A stretch of DNA of 64,000 nt from Zychaea mexicana (GCF_025766255.1 NW_026516677.1:62001-126000), one strand, 5' to 3'. Positions 21,535 to 33,942 are shown, counted from the first letter of the stretch. The notes: generated by a model from the letters alone, not told the origin. Numbers and translations are program-made.

Positions 21535-22349
21535 GCAAGACAAAAACGAATTCCTTTTAAACCACCCTGATACCAGTACCTTCCACTTCTCCGTTTTTAT
21601 TAAAACCTTCAAAAAAAACCACTTTCTACACTTTGAAGTTCACGACGCTTGATCTCGTTTCCGGCCGTTTTCCTTTCTATCTCTCTTTTATGTTCCCTCA
21701 CATATACTGTTTTCTTTCTTTTCTTATCATTACCCTTCGTAGTTTATTAACTCCGACGTAGTGTTGAACAAAATTGGACCATTGATGTGGTTGTACTAAA
21801 AAAAATTGTTTCTTTAAATTTGGTTAGTCTGAGGATAAAACAAATTGGCAATGTGATATCAATTCATTATTTTATAATTTTATTTTATTCTCTCTGTTGA
21901 GAACCCTTTTTTTTTTCAAATTATTATTTTGTAACCTCAAGAATAAGTATGTATATTTATCCCACAATATTAAATATCAAATAAGTAGTATATGTTATAT
22001 TGACCCAATCAATAAAGCCTTTTATATCAAATAAATTTCAAAACCAGATCACCATGTCCCCTACAAAAAAAAAAGATGTGAGGTTTAAGCATTTTATTAT
22101 TGTCAAGCAACCTTTTTAATCCTTTTTTATTTTTTTTTCTTAAAACCATCTGAAGGTCCATCATATAAAAACGCGCAAGTAAGCACATTTGCTCTTCACG
22201 ATTCGTAGGAATATTGATCTAATTAGAATTTTAAGATAGGTCTGAGACATGAAGAAACAAAAATGTGTTGCGTAGAAGCGGAATCGGATACTTGATTTAT
22301 AAAGCTAAGTATTATTTTTCGTGACAAAAAAAAAGCATGTTGGCAAGTT

Positions 22350-22582
22350 GTGACAAGAAAAACAGGTTGGCAAACTGCACATGAACCCTGCCCTTCGCCG
22401 GAGAAAGTTTCTGGTGGCCTTACAGCAATTGCTGTTCCCGCCGGATGTGGGAGCTGTAGTTTGTTAACATGGGGAAGAAGACCCAGTTGAACCCTGCCCT
22501 TCGCCGGAGAAAGTTTCTGGTGGCCTTATAGCAATTGCTGTTCCCGCCAGATGTGGGAAGTGGTCTTCTTCTCTCTTGTCAC
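22350..22582. ncRNA. Candidate structured RNA: two 72-nt cores in nested stems, unit 3
   Basis: Copy of 10603-10835. The first stem changes from AAACTACA to AAACTGCA against the same TGTAGTTT, turning an A-U pair into G-U and so keeping pairing. The outer stem and the 10-bp stem of the second core are unchanged. Unit 1 lacks it because of its 2.43-kb deletion. Confidence 0.5.
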
Positions 22583-23873
22583 TAATCAAGTAACATACAT
22601 ATAGATACAAAGTCTAATATCATCTACCTTTTCTTCTTTTGTCTACGCGTAGAATCATTAGACACTTTGTGTGATGGCGTCACGAACAAGGAATATTCTG
22701 GCTGAATAAAAAATACACAAGGGCGTGACCATAATGATGTTCAGCAATAGAGGTCCATGAACCAATGGATTGAATATTTTTTAAAACCTGCATGATCGAT
22801 ACACGACAGTAGCTTCAATATATGGTGTCTTTTTCTCTCTCTTTATGTTATAAATCATAATAATAATACCCAACAATACACATATATTTTGATTTACACG
22901 CAAAGCCCAAAATTCCCTATCTTTGTTATTCTTTCTCCTTTGTATGACATATATGCTATGTGCCAATAATAATAAAACCAGATTAAATATAAATTATCGC
23001 CGTAGCCCTGTCATTTGAATAAGAGAAAACCAGTCAGTAACAGAGCCAAATTATCACATAAAGGAAACAACAACACGGTCTTGCCCAAGGAGAATATATA
23101 TATGGACCATATAGCAAGCAAGAACTTCATTAAGAAAGGCTGTCTAACACCCCTTGCTATATAACAGCAACTGTATATACAGGTTTGGAAGGAGCACTCT
23201 ATGTGAACTTTGCGTATATTATATTATATGATTCTTGGAGGTGCTTGTGGGGGGTATTGAAAGAAAATGACGTTGGTGAAAGAACCTTTGATAATGGATA
23301 ACGCCATTATGCACAAGACACCGGAAGTGAAGAAGGCAGTTGCAAAACAAGGCTTTGAAATATTGTATCTTCCTTAATCATACTGTCGAAACTCAAGGCG
23401 TGTGTCAAACGCGACTTACTCACATCGGGTGATACTTTGCTACCAAGAATCATGTCCTCTACTGGCCAGATCATTGCTCAAGACTATCAGGGTTGAATTA
23501 GGCACTCTCTTTCGTTTGTGCCTCATTGTTTTGATGGAGAGAGAATGTTGTAGTTTTTTTTTCATATTTCTATATGTTTTTTTTTTAAATAAATCGTGAA
23601 GTTTACAACATAAAAGTAAAAAGGAATTGTGATCTGTTATGTTAACATCCAACAATTATGAAAATTACACCCGCCAGCGTAATTTTTAACTACTGCCAAT
23701 CACATACAATTGCAACGCCAATCAAAAGACCTGCCAACGCCAAAGCCAAAAATTCGCACCGCCATGATGGGAAAATACCCCCCGCTAATCATTAGAAAAA
23801 ATCCTGTAAGCCGATATATTTTAATACAATATTAACCAAAAATGATATATATTAATCCTATCCATCAACACTC

Positions 23874-24473
23874 GTGGACCTCTACAAAAAAAACAGAAAC
23901 ACCAAAAAAAACAAATCCCAAGTTATTCACTATCTCCGTGAGCAACACCCTCACATCATCACCCTACAAGAAACGCATGCTCAAGACGCCGAAGTAGAAC
24001 AATAACTACATCAGCAGTTTTGCGCCACACAATCATTCTGGACCAAAGATTGCAGCATTGTCTCTCTCTGTCCCGACATCCAGCTCACACGTATTACTAT
24101 CCTCAACGACTCGCGCCATCTACTTGTCCGGGTTGAACATAAACAAAACGATTTTACATCCTTTTATATTGTAACCATCTATGCACCATCATCGACCAAT
24201 ACAGCACGACGACGGTTTTTTGCAACATTTTATAATTCACGACTCCTCAGCAGTCAACACCCTTATCGCCAACGGATGGTTATTATAGCTATAGACGACC
24301 CGACTACCGTTAAAATGCACCGATTGAACGGCACACACTTCTGTAAGAGGACTTCATCAACTGCCTCAATCCAACATCACCAGAAGTTCTTTTCCCTACC
24401 TTCAGTCGGAGCGACTCAATTCTATCAACGATCGATTACATACTTGCTTCACCCGTATTCACTAATACCGTGA
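23874..24473 (+). pseudogene. LINE-type (APE) endonuclease fragment, unit 3
   Basis: Second copy of the fragment at 12106-12705. It carries an added stop: EVEQ is followed by TAA (24003-24005) where unit 2 has CGA, through two transitions. It is again cut by the MITE at 24594. Confidence 0.7.
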
Positions 24474-24593
24474 AGACCAGGGACGTCTCATATGTGGCAC
24501 CCAGCTGGACGCCGCAGATGCCATACATGCGATACAAACTTATATGGACCTTTAAAAAATTTACACCGAACCCCTTCTTGTATCTCTCTTACT

Positions 24594-25027
24594 GGGCAGG
24601 TCTATTTGGGGCAGTTCTATTTGCACACCCCCTCATGCACACCCCCAGTCACACCTAGGTAGGATTTCCGTTACACACACCCCACTGACATTTCTTTCGT
24701 GCACACCCCTCACACCCTTTTGACTGAAAATTGTGCAAAATATTTGAGTAAAACAACTACACATTGTATATGATGACATACAATAAGCAGGTGTTTCTAT
24801 CAATTCATGGGGGCGGAAAAATGGCCTCTGGGCAAAAGGGGGTAGTCAGCTAAATTGAAAGTTAGCAACGTTAGTGACTAACTCTGGTTTTGAAAACTGC
24901 TAATTTTAGCAAATAAATGGATTTAGCAGGCAATTTTTAGCAGGGAATTCTGTGCGCCAGTGGTGCGGAAATCCTACCTGGGTGTGACTGGGGGTGTGCA
25001 TGAGGGGGTGTGCAAATAGACCTGCCC
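24594..25027. mobile_element. MITE with 60-bp terminal inverted repeats, third copy at array end
   Basis: Same element and same left flank (ctctcttact) as the copy at 12826, but its right end abuts MULE-tail sequence (aaaaaacaatcgg) and not the pseudogene promoter region (ataaattcatt). The array border therefore coincides exactly with a MITE end, which suggests that recombination between MITE copies helped shape the array. Confidence 0.8.
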
Positions 25028-25158
25028 AAAAAACAATCGGTAAAAGAAATTACGTCACAAGATTTTATTAGATTTAAATGGGGTTGATTGGTCGCTGAGA
25101 AAGAATGAGCGGCAGCCAATGGAAACTGAGGTTTATGGGCGAACAATTCAAGTTTTCG
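25028..25158 (+). repeat. Right copy of the 130-bp direct repeat flanking the array
   Basis: Matches 2404-2536 in the same orientation, with about five transitions. It begins at the last base of the MITE and ends at AGTTTTCG, exactly where the left copy also stops matching. Together they bracket the whole array. Confidence 0.8.
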
Positions 25159-25734
25159 CACACGTGCACTTTGTGGGGGTGAAACCCAAGGCAACCCACT
25201 CAGCAGCCTCACACCCTCCCCCCGCCTTTTTCCTTCTCTTTGCCCCTGTCAGTTTCACTGTCACTTAGAGTTGGGGAAAAGTCTCTCTCTCGTTGGGCTC
25301 TAAATTGAATTGCACAAATCAGATTTAGTTTCGCAAGCCAAAGCTAAATCACTGAAAAAGGTTGTTAAAACATGTGCTTATTCGCCTCAAACGTGCATAG
25401 CGAATTCTCACAAAGTAGATCTAGCCGATCTCAACGACGTGCTCTTTCTCTGTGCTTCTTGATTTGATAAGAATTCGCACGATACAAGGAGCTTATGTTA
25501 TTATATGGGCTGGCAACCCTCACGAGTGGCCGTTACAGAGAAATGCGAAACAGATGAGCAGCTGCACTCTATTATGGGATTACGATTGGGCTTGATTTTT
25601 TGGTTTTATAGCTCCGGCAAATGGTAGATGGAAAAAGAAGAGGCGGATGGGTGGGTAGTAAGTATATATTATCATTGTAACTTTACATAGAGCTGGCTGT
25701 CTACTCCATGAGAGAGCAGCTGTGCTTTTCTCCC
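25159..25734. other. Intergenic region, no gene seen
   Basis: Single-copy sequence between the array and VPS33. It has pyrimidine-rich tracts and no credible reading frame. It probably includes the VPS33 3' untranslated region. Confidence 0.6.
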
Positions 25735-28700
25735 TCAAATCTCGGGTCCAGCGCCTTGAGCCACACCATTGCCACTGCTTGCACCAGTGCCATGTGCTGG
25801 TCCTTTATGTATACTTTCCACAATAGGCTCCAGGAATGTGTTACCATTAATCATCTGTGTCGTAGCAACCAGATAGTCACGACCTAGATGACAGTTTAAA
25901 TGAATCATGCTATGAGCATCTCTTCTATCAAGATCCACAAACGGTAATGAGAAACATACTCTCGTCATGTTGTGCAAGGAATCGGATGGCCGATACCTCT
26001 GTAAAAGTACATCCTCCCAAGAAAAAGATGACAGTCGTCTTGGTATGCTGCATACCATGTCCTATAGGAAGTTTACATAACAAGGCCACGTTAGCTTTTT
26101 TTCCCCACACACACAAACCCAATCTGTTGGTTTTAAGAACATTTACGTCTCGCTCGCGCCATGGCAGCGTTCGTCTCGGCCCCATATTCTACGGTTTGTG
26201 TGACCTCGAATGATTTGCCAGGCAAAAGCTTGAGCACTTCTTCATAGCCACGCCAGCCGTTGCTAATCGTGACACCGGGATTTGGGTTAAGCTTTCCATT
26301 GGTTATCGCTGCTCCTCCTGATAATCCATTTGCTTTTTCATCTCGGTTGAATCCGCTTGTACTACCACCGCCGTTGCCTGAAGTCGCGTTGTTGCTGTTG
26401 TTGCCATTCATACCTCCTCCGACATAAGAAAATAGACTGGCTGCGCTAGGGCCACTCGCGGGTATACTGCCTCCTCCCAGTTTTTGCATGGCGCATTGCA
26501 CAATGCGCACACTCAACGGTGCATAGCCAGAGTATACGTAGGATATATCGTTAGGATGGAATTCATCAACGTCGTCGACAATCAGACGCAATAATCGTCG
26601 GCTTTGTGAAAAGGGGCTGCGTGACGGTGCGGCGGTGGTTCGTTTAGTGTAAAGTCCCAAAGTCTCCAGTCGGTGCAACGTTTCAATATGCTCGTAACCG
26701 TATGTCTATAGTCATTAGGTAAGCAAACATTGAGAATACACACACACAGAGAGCAGTCTACTCGTTCATAAAAAGGTAGTCTTGATAATTCTCGTGTAGA
26801 TTACCTGCACAATCTCTCGTCTAAAATAATCATAAAGTTTGACTTTCAATCCGCCTTGCGCGAGTGACATCAGACATAGTAGTCGAAGTACTTGAATCAA
26901 CGATTTCTGCTTATTGATCATTTCCTCAATATAATCGGGTTCCTTGGTTCCATCAATTCCAGCGACGACGTCTAGATCCATCAAGACAATTAGTTGATTG
27001 AATTTTCACGTGAATTTTAAAGTAAAAATTCTGTGATCAACTAATAAAACTCTAACTTACTTTGTTGAACCTCAAGAATTCGATTAAATTCTTCGGTGAT
27101 CGTATACTCCATGATCTGTTCAGCAATACCAGTATCTGTCACAGAATTCAAACAGAGTTAAAGATAATAAGAAACAAAAACACTATAAAAGCAATATATT
27201 ATATATGAAAAAGGCATACGAATTCGAAGCGATTGGTGTTCTTGTTGTAGTTCTCCCAATCTTCCGACAAAGTCTCGAATTTGTGCAACCGTTTTCGCAT
27301 GATGTCGTTCCTAGTGTAGTTTACATATATAAAGTAAGCTTTACCCCCCAACTGCAATTTTCAAAAAGAAAGCGGAACAAACCTCATAATTTTCATTGAT
27401 GCGCTTAGCGATCTTGTTCAACATGCCACCGACAACAGCAAAATTTTGATCTCGTAGCTGACTAAATAGCTTATCTGATGCATTGAGTACGTATTTCTTT
27501 TTTTTCCCGCTCTGGTTTGGTGCAGCTGGTGGTGGAGGAGGTGGCGGTGGCGGCGGGACGCTGGCTGATCCGCCTGCCTTGGATGCTCCTTGGGCTGGTT
27601 GGGCTGGATTGACCAGGTTTGCATCCAATTCAACAAAACCTTTGAGATACATAACAAGGGAGTGAGTTTCCCCAATTCAAAATAAATCCCTTTTCTTCAG
27701 TCTCCTTCACGATGCCTGCCCTCCTCACATACAATGATTGATTCCCATTGTTTCGTCAATGAGTCCTTCATATGTCAGCTGTGTGCACAATGGGGTAGCA
27801 ATGTCAACGTTGCGGTCGATGATGATGCATTGATCAATATGGTTAGACACCGAATTAAGTAAAGAAGGCGTTTGTGAGGCAGTGGCGCCAGATACTTCAT
27901 CCACAACAGCTTGTTCTCGTCGCATACGTATTAACATATCTGCCAATTGCTAAATCCATATATAACCGCAGACGTTAATCAGATGGCTATGTTGTTAGTG
28001 GATGTAAGTCTATTTAACAATAACTTACGCGAGCAGCATCGCCTTTACCAATAATACGCGGGAATAGACCGTAGATGGATTGTAGTTTCATAAGTGATTG
28101 TGCTGCATAATAAATCGAAGTATGATCACCGTCCTAAGTCAATCGAGTCAGAATCCAAACTCATCCTCGTTTTACCGCCATCTTCCTTTTAAAAAAAAAG
28201 AAAACGTGTCCCGTACTACTACATACCAAGTAGATCTCTTTCCAGGTACCAGGATCCAACTCCATCGATATCAAGTCGTCCTCTAACGGAATCCAATCCA
28301 TTGCATAGTCGCCAACAGTGATGCTACCAAACACGCCTTCTTCTTCCAAAATACGTTCACAGATTCTTGTTCGTTGCGGCACAAAATACAATGAAAAGTC
28401 TGTCTTTGTATCGCTCCCTTGTGAAAGCTGTTTGATATGATCTATATATATTTATGCAGATGACACGTCAAAAATTCGTCTTGCTTCGCTTAACCCAGCC
28501 CCACCTCTCTCTCCACCGGAATATGTATGTATGTATCATACTTGCAATGAACCGCATATATTGCATTTTAGGTCGACATAGATAAATGAGACTGGCGCAA
28601 TCTGTTTCGAGGGTATCGGAATCCAAGTGGTATATCTTTTCAACGCCATGGTCCTAAATAGTGGAGGCACGAATGGCATTAGTTTTTCCCTCCTTTTTTT

Positions 28701-28995
28701 TTGTAATGTCCATCAATACAGATACAACAACAAACCTTTAAAAGTGTGAATTCAGCAATTAAACTGAGAGGACCTGTCAATTGTGGATCGAGTACGAGAC
28801 CTTTCTTTCCGCGAACCTACGGAGTATATTATACATGTAAGAACGTCCATTGAATTGGCTTTGGTTTTTTTTTTCGAGTCTTTGTTACTTTACTGTATCG
28901 AGAAGTCGTGGTAATTCTTTGCGTGCTACTTCTTTGAGCTTCTCGAGATGAAGTGGCGTGTTGCCCAAATGAGATGCATTGTCTTTGTTGCTCAT
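25735..28995 (-). CDS. VPS33: Vps33, Sec1/Munc18-family subunit of HOPS/CORVET
   Basis: Known: Vps33 is the SM-family protein that binds SNAREs within the HOPS and CORVET tethering complexes on endosomes and vacuoles. Seen: starting at ATG 28995, at least nine short exons can be joined with GT-AG introns, for example 28816-28736, 28653-28542 and about 28428-28229. Diagnostic blocks are [20 protein letters not shown] with GLIDE next (about 27760-27830), [16 protein letters not shown], and [20 protein letters not shown] near the end. An intron at about 25966-25887 restores a frame reading [20 protein letters not shown], and the stop is at 25735-25737. Odd: a ten-proline run flanked by Ala/Gln (about 27490-27590) and a Gly/Asn/Ser-rich insertion of about 65 residues (26310-26470) enlarge the protein. 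No promoter signal stands out. The family call is secure. Confidence 0.92.
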
Positions 28996-30097
28996 ACTCG
29001 TTTCCCCTCCAGCTATATGCAGCTACGTGTGTATGTGTTTCTTCGAGTCCCAAAGGAAACGAGGAAACGGCCCGCGTTTCAGGCAACTTAGAACTCCCTT
29101 TCCCCAAATAAAAACTCAGCAGGTTGTAAAGCAAAATGGACACCTAAGCCTTGTCGCTAAAATAAAAATTATTTACGTACTTTGTTACATCGGCTACTTT
29201 TGTAAAAAGTCAACGAAATATAACGGGCAGAGGCACAGGATTCTTTAGTGGATTGCTCAACGTTTAAATCCACTTATCCGTGAAAGTGCTTTACGAAGGG
29301 ATCGCATCACGTGAACCAAGTCGGATGTCCTAGTATAGATATTAAGAAACACGATTGAATAGATGTAGTTATCCAGCTATCAAAAGTTTGAGCTAGCCGC
29401 CATGTCGTCAGCGGACAAGAAAAAAAGGTAGAGAAGTACTAACCAGAAAGACGATGAGGATGAATCTGCCTATTTTTATAAAGTCGCTAGGAGAACAATT
29501 CAAGCAAGGAACATAGTCCAAAACATATGTAGGCATCTGTTTTTCTTACTATATGTAATATTATCAGAACTATAGCTCGCGCGACACGTCTATCCCTACT
29601 ATCATGAGATGCCTGATTGACGGAAAGCTTTTGCGTATCATATAAACGACACATACACTATTATGACCTACAGCAAGTCGAGTTAAATGATGCCTATTGA
29701 TATCAAATTTGGTAGCATTTCAGCAAACGTGTCTCTAAACGACAGTAGTTGTTTTGATGGGATGCTATCCGAGCAGTAACAAGCACAACAATATATATCA
29801 CAATGAACCTTGACAACTTACGCTTGGAACTTCATCGTCAAACAGTCCGCCTTATTGTAGCTCCCACACAAATGCTAAAGATGTAATGTCAAAAGCGGTC
29901 AGCAGTTCTCTGAAGACTCTCTCTTCAATCCAATGGGCTCTATTTAATCTCATCACCTCCAAAAATCGCGAAGGGAGTGACGAATCCCGATATGCGCCAG
30001 CTGTTATATTATAGAAATTGATTGCTGTCTTTGTTTTCGAGAAACTGTATAGAACGCTTTTGTAATACTTATGAGATATCCCACATTCAAAGCCCCA
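28996..30097. other. Intergenic region, no gene seen
   Basis: Upstream of VPS33 and downstream of the minus-strand gene at 30098. I find no reading frame with family resemblance, no tRNA and no repeat. Confidence 0.6.
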
Positions 30098-30703
30098 TTA
30101 TTTATTAACAGATCTTTCCGTATTCAGTATGTTGATCAACTCGTCCTCATCCTCTATCAGCTCATATACTATTCTCATGCAGGTGGAAATGTCATGACCA
30201 GCCCGCGCCCACACATATTCCCGTAAACGTTCCAATCTCCGCGTAGCATTGTAGCTGCCTTGCGGCTCGATGCCTTGTTTTTCTTGTGTGCGTGCAATCA
30301 CGTTTTCTTCCTTGGCCTCGCTCATGAGTCGTTGTAAATGGATCGGCATGGCATATACATCTTCAGTAAAGTTGGCCTGAGCTAAATACGACCGCATATC
30401 TGGTGCTGTAAACAGATTTAGCAGGTAGCTGTAGCCTAATGGCTGCTCGCTTGCATCGATGCCTTTGGAAATGGACAGTGGAGAGTTGATCTCGTCAAGT
30501 GGTGGTGTAATGGACATTGTTTTACGTTCTAGAGCCAAAGACAGTGGATCCTCGCTTTCTGCTTTAAAAACATTGACAGTGGCGCCATCGCTGTCTCGTT
30601 CTTCGTGGCTGTATCTCGGACTGAGCGGTGGCTGTGCTTGTTGATGATGGTGTTGTGGCGGAGGGTGCGTGTAATCCAACCCGGCTGAATTTGGTGAACT
30701 CAT
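30098..30703 (-). CDS. Unrecognised protein, about 201 residues
   Basis: I do not recognise this protein. The open frame reaches an upstream ATG at 30763, but I prefer the ATG at 30703 (MSSPNSAG) because the bases before it include a plausible acceptor (cctttcacag) and an unlikely leader. The N-terminal third is low-complexity (Pro/His/Gln, about residues 10-35). The C-terminal half looks folded and helical: LGYSYLLNLFTAPDMRSYLA, then an Arg-rich helix RRLERLREYVWARAG and an acidic end EDEDELINILN. Uneven composition with good codon use suggests a real gene. It may be the last exon of a longer gene. It lies 230 bp downstream of the ankyrin gene on the same strand, with a separate stop between them. 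Confidence 0.6.
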   Translation of the reverse strand: MSSPNSAGLDYTHPPPQHHHQQAQPPLSPRYSHEERDSDGATVNVFKAESEDPLSLALERKTMSITPPLDEINSPLSISKGIDASEQPLGYSYLLNLFTAPDMRSYLAQANFTEDVYAMPIHLQRLMSEAKEENVIARTQEKQGIEPQGSYNATRRLERLREYVWARAGHDISTCMRIVYELIEDEDELINILNTERSVNK

Positions 30704-30933
30704 AAGAGGAGTGACAGTAGAGCTGTGAAAGGCATGTGGTAACAAAAAAAAAGAGTGGTGCAATGAAAATGGAATAGCTTATACTAGCAGTGAAGTTAAT
30801 CTCATCATTACATAACCGAATGTAATTTTGTCAATTTTGATTATCGCATGGGTTTTCCCTTTTTGTTCTTTTTTTCGAACCATTTAGCTGTTCTAAGTAA
30901 TAGCATACATAATGGTTTTCAAGGGCTATTCTA

Positions 30934-32436
30934 TTACGCAACTTGGTGCTGCTGTGATATTGCTGCCGTTTCCTTCTGACGCATCAACATGTTTCCAACG
31001 CGCCTGAGTAGACTTGTTCGTCGCTTCACGTTCGATGCTTCGTCATTTTCTTTGTCTGTTTGAGAAGATAGTGAACCTAATGATGCTGTGGAGAACGATG
31101 CAAAGTCTTGTAACAGCCGCGGCGACAGAGTCCTCGTCTTTGCTATAGGTGGCCGCTGTATTTGTGGTGACTGGAACATCTGCTGTTGAATAATTTGCTG
31201 CTGCTGACGCGACTTGCGACGAAGACTGCCCAGAAGCGATTGTCGACGTGCTGCCAATTGTTGTCCCGTACACTCCATATGAATTTCAGCTGCCAGCGTC
31301 GAAGTCTTATCTTCTTCAAGTGTTCGCCTCAACTCTTCCAGCATCGTAAGCATAACATCCAAATTTTCTTCTAATTTTTCATTGTGGCTGCTGCTGCTCC
31401 TACTGCTTCCGTTGTTCGTACTGCTACCATCTGATTGGGCTTTGTCCAGTTGTTGACGTAACAATAGCGTTGCCTGGTTAAGCTCTTCTTGTGTTATGGC
31501 AACCTTGAGTGTTTCCATGGCAACGGCTGAGTTGGTGAGTACCGCCAAGCATTGGCGACGAGCGTATTTGGCTGCTTGTAAAAGGACGGTACCAGGGTTG
31601 GTGCGTCGTGTTTGTTGATCCAAGAATTCGCCTCTTATGCCAACGTCGGCCTTGGCTGAGTGGATGAGCCAATCTAATGCGCTTGCGTGATCTCCGTTGG
31701 CTAGGAGCGGGAACAATGGCGATTTTTGTGTGACATCAACTGCATTGACGTTGGCGCCATAGCGATCCAGAAGCTGAATGATTTCCTGTGGGTCTTTACA
31801 GAACCGTGCCACATAGTGCATGGGTGTCCAGCCATCACCATCACGAGCATTAGGATCCACTTCGTGCTTGAGTAATAATTCGATCGAGGCGCGCGGTGCA
31901 GGGCAGTGCAATGCCACAGCATGGATCGCTTGTACATTGTACACGTTCTGGGAAGTAGCATCTGCGCCGTGGTCAAGTAAAAGCTCCATCATGGGTACTG
32001 GGTCTTTGACATTTGGTGAGGATACAACAGTGTAAAGAAGGGTGCACTCAGTTTCGGGGTCGCGTGCATTGACCAGCTGCGCGCGGCTGCCTTTGCTGCT
32101 TTCAATGGCATATTGCAATGCTGACAAGTCACCAGATCGGGCCGAGTCCCATATGAGTGTCGTAGAACTGTCGAGCATTGGGAGCTCGAGGGAGACATCG
32201 AAACGATCATCGTGGTCATCGATATGGATGCTGGTGCTGCTATTGCTGAAGAGGTGACTGGGTGTCATGGCTTTTACAGCTTCTTGTTGCTCATCCCCCT
32301 CCTGGGCAACTAACCGCACCATGTTGTTCGTGCTATTACGACTACCGCCATCTGTAACAGAGGCTGCTGATACGAGTGAAAAGGATCGTTTCCGAGCAGC
32401 AGTTATTTCGATATCGAGTGGTGGTGATATTGTCAT
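30934..32436 (-). CDS. Ankyrin-repeat protein
   Basis: Single-exon frame of 500 residues from ATG 32436 (MTISPPLD). The frame is open to 32589, but the extra 51 codons are hydrophobic and basic and look like leader sequence. Seen: a Ser-rich start (about 1-95), then at least four ankyrin repeats (about 100-260) with the usual signatures MMELLLDHGADATSQN, IELLLKHEVDPNARDGDG followed by WTPMHYVARF, and IIQLLDRYGANVNAVD. Next is a helical stretch (about 310-420) with a coiled-coil look (ELNQATLLLRQQLDKA, LEELRRTLEED), and a Gln/Ser/Arg-rich tail (RRKSRQQQQIIQQQ). Known: ankyrin repeats bind proteins; no enzymatic domain is visible. A scaffold or regulator is likely, partner unknown. Confidence 0.85.
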   Translation of the reverse strand: MTISPPLDIEITAARKRSFSLVSAASVTDGGSRNSTNNMVRLVAQEGDEQQEAVKAMTPSHLFSNSSTSIHIDDHDDRFDVSLELPMLDSSTTLIWDSARSGDLSALQYAIESSKGSRAQLVNARDPETECTLLYTVVSSPNVKDPVPMMELLLDHGADATSQNVYNVQAIHAVALHCPAPRASIELLLKHEVDPNARDGDGWTPMHYVARFCKDPQEIIQLLDRYGANVNAVDVTQKSPLFPLLANGDHASALDWLIHSAKADVGIRGEFLDQQTRRTNPGTVLLQAAKYARRQCLAVLTNSAVAMETLKVAITQEELNQATLLLRQQLDKAQSDGSSTNNGSSRSSSSHNEKLEENLDVMLTMLEELRRTLEEDKTSTLAAEIHMECTGQQLAARRQSLLGSLRRKSRQQQQIIQQQMFQSPQIQRPPIAKTRTLSPRLLQDFASFSTASLGSLSSQTDKENDEASNVKRRTSLLRRVGNMLMRQKETAAISQQHQVA

Positions 32437-33942
32437 TGATTTAATGAAACACAATATCGAAGTAGATGCGTCGACGTGTTTTTGGCGAGAAGAATGAAAG
32501 AAGTAAAGCAGGCCAGGTATTTTGAGAAAGCGATAGATGAGCGATCTAAATGTTAGTGCCAATTTTTTCCGAATGAACAAGTAAAGCAAAATAACAAAAG
32601 AAAAATGTTCCTAACTAACATGATATGAACTTTCGCAGATCCTCTGAGCCTCGAAACGAATGTCGGGACTTGTCGTTCAGATTGACCTTGGAAAGGGCTG
32701 CATTCTGGAAAGGGATATGGTTAGAGCAGCATGAATAAGTGTACTGCGCATTATCAGTAGCATGTTTTGATTCTATACCTCTTGATGAGCATTTATAACT
32801 GAGCAACGTTGAGCTGAAGACGGGGACTGTATGGTCGAAGTCATTTGTTTAGACGAGGTATAAAACAAAATATAAAAAAGAGAGAAAAAAGGGAAAAGCT
32901 GTGCGGTGAAGATGATAGGAATAACAAAAAGGACCGAAATATTATGTCAATTGTTTATTTTTTTAGCATTCTTGAAGAATCAGGCTTCTTAGCAGGAGAA
33001 GATCCTAACTTAATTGCGCTCAATTAACCGCCATCCATCTTTCATTTTCACCCCTTTTGTTCACCTCTGTTTTTGGCCAAATTTTCCGCGGGGTCGTCTT
33101 CTTCTTTTCTAGCACTTTCCCCCCTTGACCTTCCCATATTCTTCATAGTGACAAGTTCGTGTAATGCCGCATTAATTCAAACGAGAAAAAAAAGAATATG
33201 GTTTTTTTTATTTCATTTTTCTACGTACAGTAAGGTATATATGCTCTTCTTTTGTATCTGACCATATACAGACGCATACTTAATAGGCTTAAGGATTTTC
33301 CATTTCGTTCCTTTCTTGGAAATATATTTCCTTCTTCTGCTGGTACACCCTCTAAACAAGGGCAAAACATACCTTTGATCGAGAGACAAAAAACGAGTAG
33401 CTTTTTTTCAAAAGACTTTGGAAAATAATGTCACTGCAGGTATCAGGCCGAGTGAGGAAAGTGAACCTTCGCTGTGTCACCGTCTGCATGCAGGTTTTAG
33501 TATGGTATACGTCGTTGGATTTCTACCAAGCTAGTATATGCTCTATATAAAAGAAGAGCCCAACTATCATTCTGATCATACACTAATGCCACGCGAGCTT
33601 AATCTTTTGAAAGCATTGTATGTAACTCCTTATGTTTATATATTAGCACATGTGGGAAGGATAGCTGCTGTTACATGTTCCTTTGATGTATCTCCTCTAA
33701 TAAAAACTTTTATATAGCACAAAGGAGATAATCACGAGCAGCCAATTATTTAGTCGAATCATATATACGTTATAGCATGTTTGAAGCGAAGAATGTTTCA
33801 TCTGTTTGATGATCGTGAAAAAACTGAATATGAAGCCAACGAGGGGATGGTACCGGGCTCTACCGCAATTCTGATTTGCGGCATATGACAAGACTGGGAA
33901 AAGCGAGGCAGCAGGCGGCATGAAAGTTAATCTTCACCAACA
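32437..33942. other. Intergenic region between divergent genes
   Basis: Lies between the ankyrin gene (-) and the gene at 33943 (+), so it probably holds both promoters. Poly-A/T tracts and a TATATAAAAG near 33543 are visible. A short spliced upstream exon of the ankyrin gene could lie at 32615-32830. I see no supported gene. Confidence 0.5.

Larger units (their letters stand above)
19966..25027. repeat. Array unit 3 (5'-truncated, element-free, ends with a MITE)
   Basis: Third unit. It begins inside the pseudogene at the base matching 4143, runs through an empty copy of the element insertion site (TTA at 21532-21534), the tail, leader, structured segment (22350-22582) and LINE fragment (23874-24473), and ends at the last base of the MITE (25027). 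It is slightly more diverged from units 1 and 2 than they are from each other: 6 differences in about 65 bp just left of the insertion site, where units 1 and 2 agree. Confidence 0.9.
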
